Of a stretch of 33,180 nt of DNA, positions 15,875-23,783 are shown in pieces (positions within the stretch are counted from its first letter, which is position 1; every line of letters starts with the position of its first letter). The notes beneath the pieces are model-generated. The model did no database searches. It was not told the origin of the DNA and was given only the letters and a program-made list of their open reading frames with translations. The translations under genes and the position numbers were made by a program. The stretch is taken from the NCBI GenBank assembly GCA_009784565.1, contig WRBL01000028.1:1-33180 (forward strand), in the 5' to 3' direction. Source of the DNA: Streptosporangiales bacterium. GTDB taxonomy: Bacteria; Actinomycetota; Actinomycetes; Streptosporangiales; Streptosporangiaceae.

Positions 15875-17437
15875 CTACCGATGGAGTTCCTGTTGTGAGT
15901 CATCTCGCACGTGGTCCTCGATCGATCGGCCGCCCCGGGCCGCCAGGAAGAGGACCGCGCCGACCGCGAACACGATGACCATCACCAGCAGCGTGATCCA
16001 GTCGAGGTTGAAGTAGGCCCGGGGACTGGACAGCCCGGTCGGCAGGGCCACGTTCACGAGCATGACCAGCAGGTACACCGCCGCCAGTACCGTCACCGGC
16101 CAGGCCCAGCGGCCGAGCCGGAACTGCCCGGCCGGGATCCAGCCCCGGGCCCGGGCGACGATGACCCCGATCACCGTCAGCAGGAACGACAGGTAGATCC
16201 CGCTCACGCCGAACGACACCAGGGACACCAGGACGTTCGTGTCCGCCGGATAGGTGATGAAGCCGAGCGAGACGTTGTGCGTGGGCGAGATGAACTCCAG
16301 CAGCACGAACAGGGCGGTCACCACCGCGCCCGACAGCAGCGCGTGGACCGGGGTCCGGAACCGGGAATGCACGGAGGAAATCCAGGCCGAGGCGGGCAGC
16401 GCCCCGTCGCGCGCGTAGGAGAACATGAGCCGGCTCCCGGCGCCCTGCACCGATGTCCCGCAGGAGAAGAAGGCGAAGCAGATCAGCAGCAGCAGGAAGT
16501 CCTGCAGGCCGCCCGGCAACTGCCCGAGGATGTAGGTGACCCCGCCGCCGTTGACCGTGTCGCTGACCGAGTGCGCGCCGCCGGGCATCGCCAGCAGCAG
16601 CGCCGCGGTCAGGATGAAGGACGAGACCCCGCCCCAGATCAGCGCGTGCCGCATAGCCTTCGGCACCTGCCGCCCGGCGTCCTTCGTCTCCTCGGAGATG
16701 TCCCCGGCCGACTCGAAGCCGTAGAAGATGTAGACCGGCGCCAGTACGGCGATCACCATCGCGCCCAGGTAACTGCCCCCGAAGTCCAGCTTCAGGGGGT
16801 TGGCGGCCGCGTGCTGCACCCCGGCGGTGCTTCCCAGGAAACCCAGCCCGTGGTGGAACCCGTGGATGCCCAGGATGATCGCGATGCCGATCGTGCCGAC
16901 GATCTCGACGTACACGCCGAACTGCGCGACCCGGCCCATCACCTTCGCGCCCGTGATGTTCAGCGTCGTCTGGATCACCAGCAGGACGAGCGTGACACCG
17001 CAGATGACGACGTGGCTGGTGGGGTCGAGCTTCCAGCCGAACCAGTTCCCCAGCAGCGCCGTCACGTAGCTGACGATGCCGGTGTCCACGGACGCGACCG
17101 TGACGAGCAGCGCGATCCCGTAGAACCAGCCGACGAACCACCCGTACCGGCGGCCGACCGTGTACTTGCTGTACTGGTACAGCGCCCCGGCGACCGGATA
17201 GTGGCTGGCCAGTTCGCCGAAGACCAGCGCCACCAGCAGCATCCCGGCCACCGGCAGGAACGTCAGCCAGACATACGCCGGCCCGCCGGTGCCGAGGCCC
17301 AGCATGAACAGCGAGTAGATGCCGACCATGGGCGACAGGTAGGTGAACGCCACGGAGAAGTTCGCGAAGAGCCCCAGCACGCGGTTCAGTTGCGGCTTGT
17401 ACCCGAGACTCTCCAGACGCGCGTCGTCATCCGCCAT
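15875..17437 (-). CDS. APC superfamily amino acid permease
   Basis: Integral membrane transporter of 520 residues with about twelve hydrophobic segments. The start LGYKPQLNRVLGLFANFSVAFTYLSP, the first-helix GIYSLFMLGLGTGG motif, GELASHYPVAGALYQYSKY in helix 2-3, and the loop SAGDISEETKDAGRQVPKAM are typical of the amino acid/choline permease branch of the APC superfamily. Substrate (an amino acid, amine or GABA-like compound) cannot be read from sequence. The ATG at 17437 has no clear ribosome site. It begins 55 bp after the stop of the glutathione-transferase-like gene on the same strand and may be transcribed with it. The 219-bp gap on the other side holds the inverted repeat before the protease gene. 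Confidence 0.85.
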   Translation of the reverse strand: MADDDARLESLGYKPQLNRVLGLFANFSVAFTYLSPMVGIYSLFMLGLGTGGPAYVWLTFLPVAGMLLVALVFGELASHYPVAGALYQYSKYTVGRRYGWFVGWFYGIALLVTVASVDTGIVSYVTALLGNWFGWKLDPTSHVVICGVTLVLLVIQTTLNITGAKVMGRVAQFGVYVEIVGTIGIAIILGIHGFHHGLGFLGSTAGVQHAAANPLKLDFGGSYLGAMVIAVLAPVYIFYGFESAGDISEETKDAGRQVPKAMRHALIWGGVSSFILTAALLLAMPGGAHSVSDTVNGGGVTYILGQLPGGLQDFLLLLICFAFFSCGTSVQGAGSRLMFSYARDGALPASAWISSVHSRFRTPVHALLSGAVVTALFVLLEFISPTHNVSLGFITYPADTNVLVSLVSFGVSGIYLSFLLTVIGVIVARARGWIPAGQFRLGRWAWPVTVLAAVYLLVMLVNVALPTGLSSPRAYFNLDWITLLVMVIVFAVGAVLFLAARGGRSIEDHVRDDSQQELHR

Positions 17438-17492
17438 GGGGCGAACCTACAACGGCGGGGCGAAAATGTGTATATGTGGTGTTAAAACCAGA

Positions 17493-18509
17493 TCATTTAT
17501 TCCGAACGGATGGAGGCTTCTCCTCCTCCCGGACGGGACCGGGCGGCGTCCCGTCTCCGAACGGCCGCCCGCCCAGGGCCTCCCGCCCGTGCGGCGTCAG
17601 CCAGCCGGACAGGTCCGGCCCGGCCGGAACGATCCGCGTCGGGTTGATGCCCGTGTGAACGCGGTAGTAGTGCTGCTTGGTCTGGGCGAAGTCGATCGTG
17701 TCCCCGAAGCCCGGTGTCTGGAACAGGTCCCGCGCGTACGCCCACAGCGCCGGCATCTCGGCCAGCTTGTTCCGGTTGCACTTGAAGTGGCCGTGGTACA
17801 CGGCGTCGAACCGCGCCAGCGTCGGCCACAGCCGGACGTCGGCCTCGGTGATCGTGTCGCCTGCCAGGAAGCGCCGCGCCGACAACCGCTCCTCCAGCCA
17901 GTCCAGGGTGGCGAACAGCCGCCCGTACGCCTCCTCGTAGGCCTCCTGCGACGTGGCGAACCCGCACTGGTACACGCCGTTGTTCACGTCGGCGTAGACG
18001 CGGCCGCTGACCTCCTCGACCTCGTCGCGCAGCCGCTCCGGGTACAGGTCCGGCGCGCCCGGCCGGTGGAAGGCCGTCCACTCGTGTTCCATGTCGTAGA
18101 TCATGTGCCGGTAATGGGAGGTCACGACCTTGCCGGTTCCGATGTCCACGATCGCCGGCACGGTGACGCCCTTGTCGTACCCGGGGACCGCCTTCTCGTA
18201 GGCCTCCCGCAGCCAGTGGATGCCGAGCACGGGATCCTTCCCGCCCGGATCGAGGTCGAAGGTCCAGGACCGCCAGTCGTGCTCGGGACCGCACATGCCC
18301 ATCGACAGCGCGGGCGCGGCGTCGCCGTCACGGCCCGTGTCGAGCCCGAGCAGGCGCCGGGTGATGATGGCCCGGTTGGCCCACGGGCAGCCCCGCGCCA
18401 CCGCCAGGCGGTACCGGCCCGCCTCCGCGGGCCATCCGTCCCGCCCGTCGGCGGTGATCCTGCCGTCAAGATAAGTCGAGTCGCGCACGAACTCTCCGCT
18501 TGTGCCCAT
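17493..18509 (-). CDS. Xi-class glutathione S-transferase-like protein (glutathionyl-hydroquinone reductase family)
   Basis: Protein of 338 residues from the ATG at 18509. The thioredoxin-like N-terminal part has the catalytic motif CPWANRA with Cys41, typical of the Xi class (YqjG/ECM4), and the helical C-terminal part has YADVNNGVYQCGFATSQEAYE-type and HYYRVHTGINPTRIVPAGP segments that are hallmarks of the class. Family members reduce glutathionyl-hydroquinones through the cysteine. Most actinobacteria make mycothiol rather than glutathione, so the thiol partner here is probably mycothiol (inference). I prefer ATG 18509 to ATG 18530 because a good promoter places the transcript start on or next to 18509 and neither has a ribosome site. 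Confidence 0.82.
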   Translation of the reverse strand: MGTSGEFVRDSTYLDGRITADGRDGWPAEAGRYRLAVARGCPWANRAIITRRLLGLDTGRDGDAAPALSMGMCGPEHDWRSWTFDLDPGGKDPVLGIHWLREAYEKAVPGYDKGVTVPAIVDIGTGKVVTSHYRHMIYDMEHEWTAFHRPGAPDLYPERLRDEVEEVSGRVYADVNNGVYQCGFATSQEAYEEAYGRLFATLDWLEERLSARRFLAGDTITEADVRLWPTLARFDAVYHGHFKCNRNKLAEMPALWAYARDLFQTPGFGDTIDFAQTKQHYYRVHTGINPTRIVPAGPDLSGWLTPHGREALGGRPFGDGTPPGPVREEEKPPSVRNK

Positions 18510-18527
18510 GTATTCAGAAACTAGAGT
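18500..18527 (+). promoter_or_regulatory. Promoter for the DUF885 gene, facing the opposite promoter
   Basis: TTGTGC at 18500-18505 and TAGAGT at 18522-18527 are 16 bp apart. Transcription would start near 18534, giving a leader of about 29 bases with GAGGAGG. The two divergent -10 elements overlap on CTAG, so both polymerases cannot bind at once if both promoters are real. Confidence 0.42.
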
Positions 18528-18546
18528 CATCTCAGGCAGATGTCAC
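18518..18546 (-). promoter_or_regulatory. Promoter for the glutathione-transferase-like gene
   Basis: Read leftward, GTGACA (18546-18541) and TAGTTT (18523-18518) are 17 bp apart, the best match to a main-sigma promoter in the window. The -10 ends eight bases before the ATG at 18509, so the mRNA is probably leaderless. Its -10 shares bases 18522-18523 with the opposing promoter. Confidence 0.55.
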
Positions 18547-18562
18547 TCATCGAGGAGGTCAC

Positions 18563-20230
18563 GTGAGCGCCGAGAGTTCCGGTACGGGCAGTACGGAAGC
18601 TGATCTGGCCGCGCTGGCCGCCGAGTACGTGGATGACCTGGCCGAACGTCATCCCGACGAGGCGACCGAACTGGGCGATCACCGCTTCGACCGTCACCTT
18701 CCGGACCTCAGCGGCCCGTCGCTGGCCGCCGAGCGGCAGTCCCTGGGCTCCTTCGCCGAGCGGATCGCCGCCCTCACGGCCGCCTCCGGGGGCCGCGCCG
18801 CGCTCAGCCCCGAGTTCGAGCTGGACGCGGCCCTGCTGGCCGAGCACGTGGCCCGGCGCATCTTCGAGCTGGAGGAACTGCGCGAGCACGCCTGGAACCC
18901 GCTCCTGGCCAACCCCGGCCGGGCCGTCTACGGGCTGCTGGCCCGGGATTTCGCGCCGCTGGACGAACGGCTGAGCGCGGTCGCGGGACGGCTGTCGGAG
19001 ATCCCCGCGTTCCTGGCCGCCGCGCGCGGCCACCTGGACGCCATGCCGCGGGTCCACGTCGAGACCGCGATCACCCAGTTTGACGGGACCATCGCCCTGG
19101 TGGCCGGCGAGATCGACGCCGTCCTGGCCAAGGCGGGAGCCTCGGCCGGGGTCCGGGCCGAGATCGACCAGGTCCGCCCGGCCGCCCTGACGGCCCTGGC
19201 CGGGCACCGCGACTGGCTTCAGGAGCGCCTGGACTCCGGCGGCGAGTTCGCCGACCCGCGGATCGGCCCGGAGAAGTTCGCCCGCAAGCTGTCGCTCACC
19301 CTGTCCGCGGCGGCCGGCTCCGACACGATCCTGGCCCGGGCCGAGACCGACCTCGACCAGATCACCGAGGAGATCACCGCCCTCGCCGCCGACCTGGGCG
19401 GCACCCCCCGCGAGGTCCTGGACCGGCTGGCGGCGGATGCCTCCGACGGGGACACGATCCTGCGGTTCTGTTCCGGCGCGCTGGAGGCGCAGACCGCGTT
19501 CGTCCGCGACCGCGACCTGGTCACCGTGTACGACGACCCGGTCGAGCTGATCGACATGCCGGAGATCGACCGCGGGGTCGCGGTCGCCTACTGCGACTTC
19601 CCGGGACCGCTGGAGACCACGCGGCTGCCCACGTTCATCGCCGTGTCGCCGACCCCGCAGGGGTGGACGCCGGAGCGGGTCACGTCGTTCTACCGCGAGT
19701 ACAACCGGCACATGGTGCATAACCTCATGGCGCACGAGGCGATGCCGGGCCACTACCTGCAGCAGGCGCACGCCCGGCGGTTCAGCGGCGCGACCCGGCT
19801 GCGCGCCGCGACGCTGTCCGGCCCGTTCATCGAGGGCTGGGCCGCCTACACCGAGGAACTCATGGCCGGCCACGGGTACCCGGGCGAGGGGGATCCGCGG
19901 GCGGTGAAGATGCAGATGCTCAAGATGCGGCTGCGCACCACGATCAACTCGATCCTGGACGCAAGGGTTCACGCGCACGGGATGACCGAGACCGAGGCGA
20001 TGGAACTGATGACGGTCCGGGGATTCCAGGAGGAGGGCGAGGCGGCCGGGAAGTGGCGGCGGGCCCTGCTCACCTCGGCCCAGCTGTCGACGTACTACGT
20101 CGGCTACACCGAGATCTCCGACCTGGCCCGCGAGCTTCTCGCCGGGCCCGGCGCTACGCCCCGCTCCGTCCACGACCGCATGCTCGCCCACGGAAGCCCC
20201 CCGGTCCGCCTGCTGCGCACCGTCCTGTGA
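18563..20230 (+). CDS. DUF885 family protein, putative metallopeptidase
   Basis: Protein of 555 residues. The GTG at 18563 is chosen because GAGGAGG (18552-18558) precedes it; an open frame continues upstream but lacks a ribosome site. The C-terminal half carries the DUF885 signatures: His391-Glu392...His397 in HEAMPGHYLQQAH, and FIEGWAAYTEELM with Glu424, resembling the HExxH and downstream Glu of gluzincin metallopeptidases with an altered spacing. Residues 20-350 are helical and variable. There is no signal peptide or lipobox, so it should act in the cytoplasm, unlike many DUF885 lipoproteins. Peptidase activity is inferred from the metal motif; no substrate is known to me. Confidence 0.82.
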   Translation: MSAESSGTGSTEADLAALAAEYVDDLAERHPDEATELGDHRFDRHLPDLSGPSLAAERQSLGSFAERIAALTAASGGRAALSPEFELDAALLAEHVARRIFELEELREHAWNPLLANPGRAVYGLLARDFAPLDERLSAVAGRLSEIPAFLAAARGHLDAMPRVHVETAITQFDGTIALVAGEIDAVLAKAGASAGVRAEIDQVRPAALTALAGHRDWLQERLDSGGEFADPRIGPEKFARKLSLTLSAAAGSDTILARAETDLDQITEEITALAADLGGTPREVLDRLAADASDGDTILRFCSGALEAQTAFVRDRDLVTVYDDPVELIDMPEIDRGVAVAYCDFPGPLETTRLPTFIAVSPTPQGWTPERVTSFYREYNRHMVHNLMAHEAMPGHYLQQAHARRFSGATRLRAATLSGPFIEGWAAYTEELMAGHGYPGEGDPRAVKMQMLKMRLRTTINSILDARVHAHGMTETEAMELMTVRGFQEEGEAAGKWRRALLTSAQLSTYYVGYTEISDLARELLAGPGATPRSVHDRMLAHGSPPVRLLRTVL

Positions 20231-20246
20231 CCAGTCCGCCCTTCCT

Positions 20247-21683
20247 TCAACCGCCAGGCCCGTCCCGCGGCCAGATCCGCCCCGGAGCGACGGGCCGCGC
20301 GGGCGCGACGGGCCGCGCCTCCCCGGCGGCCACGGCGACGTTGTCCGCCACGGCCGCGTACGGCTCGCGGAGGGCGCTGCGCGCCCCCGGTTCCGCGGCG
20401 GCGACGGTGTCGTCCGCGGCCTGCGGGGCGGACAGGAAGTCCTGGGGGAAGCGGAAGCGGGGCAGGGGCGAGGGGAGGATCAGCACGGCGCCGAAGATCC
20501 CCCCGATCACCGCGATCCACAGTGCCTCGTGCAGGCCCAGCACGGTGCCGAGCAGCCCGCCCAGAAGCGCTCCCGGCGGGCGGGTGCCGTAGTTGATCGC
20601 CTGGAAGGCTCCGGTGACCCGGGAGCGGAGAGTTCCCGGGATCACCGCCGCGAAGATCGTGCCCACGGTGATGTCCAGCAGCATCACGCCGAAGCCGCTG
20701 ATGAACTCGGCGGCCATGAGCAGTTCCAGCACGGCGATCCCGTGGGCGGCCCCCGCCAGCGGGACGAGGGCCAGCGGCACCGTGAACAGCACGCAGCCGG
20801 CGACGCAGGCCCATCCCATCCCGGCCCGCCGGGTGAGCTGCTTGGTGGCCACCGAGCCGAGGAAGCCGCCGAAGGCGCCGATGCCCAGCACGATCCCGAG
20901 CACGCCGGGGCGCAGGTGCAGGTCGCGCACCGCGTAGAGCAGGAACAGCGCGCTGAACATCATGTGGAAGAAGTTGATGACCGCCACGCCGATCAGCGCC
21001 GCCCGGACGACGTTGGACTTCGCGATGAACCGCAGGCCGGCGGCGGCCCCGCCGGCTCCGTCGTCGGCGGGCGGCTCGTCCGGCCGGATCCGGTGCAGCA
21101 GGAGGGCCGAGCCGAGAAACGACAGCGCGTCCGCGACGATCGCGAGCGGCGCGGTCAGGATCTGGACCAGCACGCCGCCCAGGGACGGCCCGCCGATGAA
21201 GGACAGCGCCCGGCTGACGTAGATCAGCGCCTGCCCGTCAACATACTCGCGCGGCTCGACGATCGAGATGAACAGCGTCCCGTCCGACACGTTGAACATG
21301 ATCGACAGGGTTCCGGCGGCGAACGCGACCGCGTACATCTGCCAGAGGGTCAGCAGGTTCAGGGCGAAGCAGAGCGGGATCGTCGCCAGCAGCAGGGTCC
21401 GTCCCGCGTCGCAGGCGATCATGGTCCGCCGGCGCTGGCCCCGCCGGTCGGCCCAGACGCCGGCGTGCAGCCCGAACAGCAGGCTGGGCAGCCACTGCAG
21501 GGCGGTCAGGTAGCCCATCTCGGCGGCCTGGGCGTGCAGCACCAGGACGGCGGTCAGCGGCATGGCGACCGACGAGACCTGGTCGCCGAACATGGAGACG
21601 GTGCAGGCGCTCCAGTAGCGCCGGTACACCTGGTTTCTGAGCAAGGCGGGAACCGCTCTTCGGCCGCCCCACCCAGTGCCCAT
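20247..21683 (-). CDS. MFS exporter, EntS/MFS_3-like
   Basis: Membrane transporter of 478 residues with about twelve hydrophobic segments. RRYWSACTVSMFGDQVSSVAMPL-like first helix, the helix 2-3 loop GVWADRRGQRRRT, and the middle GLRFIAKSNVVRAALIGVAVINFF match the branch of the major facilitator superfamily that contains enterobactin exporter EntS and many drug or siderophore exporters. The last 65 residues are a polar, Pro/Ala-rich cytoplasmic tail ending with a duplicated RPVAPA unit. The ATG at 21683 (MGTGWGG) is preferred; a GTG at 21722 is possible, and neither has a ribosome site. It follows the SGNH hydrolase gene on the same strand, but hairpins lie between. Cargo unknown. It ends 16 bp from the convergent DUF885 gene. 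Confidence 0.82.
   Translation of the reverse strand: MGTGWGGRRAVPALLRNQVYRRYWSACTVSMFGDQVSSVAMPLTAVLVLHAQAAEMGYLTALQWLPSLLFGLHAGVWADRRGQRRRTMIACDAGRTLLLATIPLCFALNLLTLWQMYAVAFAAGTLSIMFNVSDGTLFISIVEPREYVDGQALIYVSRALSFIGGPSLGGVLVQILTAPLAIVADALSFLGSALLLHRIRPDEPPADDGAGGAAAGLRFIAKSNVVRAALIGVAVINFFHMMFSALFLLYAVRDLHLRPGVLGIVLGIGAFGGFLGSVATKQLTRRAGMGWACVAGCVLFTVPLALVPLAGAAHGIAVLELLMAAEFISGFGVMLLDITVGTIFAAVIPGTLRSRVTGAFQAINYGTRPPGALLGGLLGTVLGLHEALWIAVIGGIFGAVLILPSPLPRFRFPQDFLSAPQAADDTVAAAEPGARSALREPYAAVADNVAVAAGEARPVAPARPVAPGRIWPRDGPGG
20287..20318. repeat. Direct repeat of 14 bp, period 18, in the 3' end of the MFS gene
   Basis: GCGACGGGCCGCGC occurs at 20287-20300 and 20305-20318. The period of 18 keeps the frame and duplicates six codons (RPVAPA-like) in the C-terminal tail. 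Confidence 0.8.
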
Positions 21684-21700
21684 ACCGTGGTACAGCGTAA

Positions 21701-21749
21701 GCCGGAAAATCCGGCACTGCACTCAATGTGAGATAGAAATCTCTTAGTG
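21701..21749 (-). terminator. Two hairpins between the SGNH hydrolase and MFS genes
   Basis: On the leftward strand, GAGAT-TTCT-ATCTC (21743-21730), flanked by CACT/AGTG, is followed by GCCGGA-TTT-TCCGGC (21715-21701). They lie after the hydrolase stop at 21770 and before the MFS start. No U-run follows, which is usual for high-GC actinobacteria. Either may instead act as a leader element of the exporter gene. Confidence 0.4.
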
Positions 21750-21769
21750 TGACGACTTTTGCGCGGGAT

Positions 21770-22585
21770 TCACTCTGGGACTGGTTCAGGTTCCTCGGCC
21801 GCGGCGAGCAGCGGGGTGTCCGGGCTGGGCAGCCACTCCCGCGGGCCGACGAGCGACTCCCGGGCGGCCATATAGAGCATGTACGGGATGAGGTCGACAC
21901 TGCGCCGCAGGAACCACAGCGTGCCCTTGGTCGCCATCCACTGGGCCTCCTCGCGCCGGGTCGGCGGCGGGCTGGTCGGCACCAGGGACGGAGCGGGCCC
22001 GAGGGGGACGCCCGCGGCGTCGAGCACGTCCCAGAACCGGCGGGCGACGAGGCGATGCCCCCGCTCGTTGGGGTGCAGCCGGTCCACCGACCAGTTGAGC
22101 CGGTCGTAGGTCGCCGGGTCTCCCGCCGCGTTCCAGTGCAGGGTGCCGTACCGGGCGGCTACCCGGTCCAGTTCGGCGTTGACGGCCAGCATCCGGCCGG
22201 TCAGCGGGCGGGCCAGCCCGTCCGGCAGCCCGAACATCCGCGCCGGGTCCGGAAGGCGCATCGTGAGCACGGTCGCGCCGCTGGCCCGCAGCGCGGCCAC
22301 GGTGCGCGCGACCGCCTGGCCGGTCCGCACCGGGGAGAAGCCCGCCCGCAGCGTGTCGTTGATGCCCACGATGACGCTGGCGATGTCGGGTTTGAGCTCA
22401 AGAGCCGCCGGAAGCTGATCCCGCTCGACGTGCTTGGACTGCGCGCCGATTACCGCGAGATTGTGCAGTTCCGGGTCGGTCAGCCCGCCGGCCAGAAGTT
22501 GTGTCCAGCCACGCCAGCCGCCGCCGGGATCGCGGTCGCCCATGCCGAGCGTGATCGAGTCGCCGAGAGTGACGATCCTCGTCAT
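21770..22585 (-). CDS. SGNH/GDSL hydrolase
   Basis: Esterase-fold protein of 271 residues from the ATG at 22585. Block I has GDSITLG with nucleophile Ser10, block III has GIND with Asn76, and block V is DRLHPNERGH with Asp168 and His171, so the catalytic set is complete. No signal peptide is present; it should be cytoplasmic. The last 70 residues (after the core) hold WFLRRSVDLIPYMLYMA and an acidic end. Third gene of an operon with two GT4 glycosyltransferases, so it may deacylate a glycan or glycolipid made by them (inference). The gene start is overlapped in another frame by the tail of the upstream transferase; the codon pattern here, with conserved block I right at the start, shows this frame is genuine. 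Confidence 0.85.
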   Translation of the reverse strand: MTRIVTLGDSITLGMGDRDPGGGWRGWTQLLAGGLTDPELHNLAVIGAQSKHVERDQLPAALELKPDIASVIVGINDTLRAGFSPVRTGQAVARTVAALRASGATVLTMRLPDPARMFGLPDGLARPLTGRMLAVNAELDRVAARYGTLHWNAAGDPATYDRLNWSVDRLHPNERGHRLVARRFWDVLDAAGVPLGPAPSLVPTSPPPTRREEAQWMATKGTLWFLRRSVDLIPYMLYMAARESLVGPREWLPSPDTPLLAAAEEPEPVPE

Positions 22586-23783
22586 TGCTACTGATCCTGC
22601 CTTTCCTGCACTCCGCGCATTGCGGTTCCGCCGCGTGATGCACGGCGAGAAACTTCGAGACGGCCGCTGTCCAGCCGAATGCCTCCGCCCGCCGCCGAGC
22701 CGCGGCCCGGCGTCCCGCTTCCGGGCGGTCGAGGATCTGCCGCACCGCCGCGGCGAAGTGCTCCCCTTCCGCCGCGGCACCCGCGTCGCCCAGGACCTCA
22801 GGCAGGGCGCTCTCCCCGCTGGCGACCACCGGCGTCCCGCAGGCCAGGGCCTCCAGGGCGGCGAGACCGAACGTCTCCACCGGCCCGGGGGCGATGTCCG
22901 CGTCGGCCGCGGCCAGCAGGCCGGCGAGGGTCTTCGGATCGTCGATGAAACCGGTGAACGTGACCGGGAGCCCGGCGGCGGAGGCCATCTCCTCCAGGTC
23001 GGGGCGGAGCGGGCCGTCGCCCGCCACGACCAGGACGGCGTCCGTGCCGGCCGCCCGCAGGTCGGCGAGCGCCCGGATCGACCGCTGCGGCTTCTTCTCC
23101 ATCGACAGCCGGCCGCAGTGGACGAGCAGTGCCTGCTCGGGGCGGGCGTAGCAGGCGCGGACCGGCTCGCTGTAGCGCTCCGGGCTGAAAAGGTCGAGAT
23201 CGACGCCCAGCGTCACCAGGGTCACGTTCGGAGCGTCGATGGCCTCGAACTCCGAGGCCGCCCACCTGGTGGTGGCCACGACCTCGTCGTACTCGCGGGC
23301 CGACCGGCGGTCGAGGAAGGTCGCGGCCCAGCTGGCCGCGCGGTAGAACGCGCGGCTGTGGAACACGATGTTGCGCCACCGGGCCTTGTAGGGGACGCCG
23401 GCCGGCAGGGTGAACAGCCGGGTCAGGCTCTCGTGGGCCACCATGACCGCGGGTACCTGGTTGCGCCGGGCCCAGCGGGCCACCCAGCGCAGGGTCAGCT
23501 GGTCCGAGACCTCGATGCGGTCCGGCTTCAGGTCGGCGAGCAGGCGGCTGAGCTCGCGGCGCGCGAACACCGCGCGGTAGTCGCCGCCGAGGCCCGGGGC
23601 GACGGGCGCGGCCACCGTGATGACCGTGCCCTGCGCGGTCTCCTCGACGCTGGACCGCTCGCCCGGGATGATCAGCACCGGGTCGTGGCCGGCCTCCCGG
23701 TAGCCGATGCCCAGCTCGCGGAGCGCGGTGCGCAGGCCCCCCGACTGCGGTCCGACGAAGTTGGCCAGCCGGACGATCCTCAT
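22398..23783 (-). CDS. GT4 family glycosyltransferase with overprinted C-terminal tail
   Basis: Retaining glycosyltransferase of GT-B fold, 461 residues as read. The core (1-385) has the donor-side motifs HCGRLSMEKKPQRSIRAL (about 222-239) and PGPVETFGLAALEALACGTPVVAS (299-322) with the EX7E pair Glu303 and Glu311. It resembles PimB'-type and other GDP-mannose-dependent transferases. Its ATG overlaps the stop of the preceding transferase (ATGA), so it is the second gene of the operon. The reading frame fails to end where the family usually does and runs 188 bp into the SGNH gene; residues 386-461 are Arg-rich and look like out-of-frame sequence. In another frame a TAG lies three codons from the hydrolase start, so a small frameshift could have removed the original end. 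Function of the core is sure, that of the tail doubtful. Confidence 0.8.
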   Translation of the reverse strand: MRIVRLANFVGPQSGGLRTALRELGIGYREAGHDPVLIIPGERSSVEETAQGTVITVAAPVAPGLGGDYRAVFARRELSRLLADLKPDRIEVSDQLTLRWVARWARRNQVPAVMVAHESLTRLFTLPAGVPYKARWRNIVFHSRAFYRAASWAATFLDRRSAREYDEVVATTRWAASEFEAIDAPNVTLVTLGVDLDLFSPERYSEPVRACYARPEQALLVHCGRLSMEKKPQRSIRALADLRAAGTDAVLVVAGDGPLRPDLEEMASAAGLPVTFTGFIDDPKTLAGLLAAADADIAPGPVETFGLAALEALACGTPVVASGESALPEVLGDAGAAAEGEHFAAAVRQILDRPEAGRRAAARRRAEAFGWTAAVSKFLAVHHAAEPQCAECRKGRISSNDEDRHSRRLDHARHGRPRSRRRLAWLDTTSGRRADRPGTAQSRGNRRAVQARRAGSASGGS

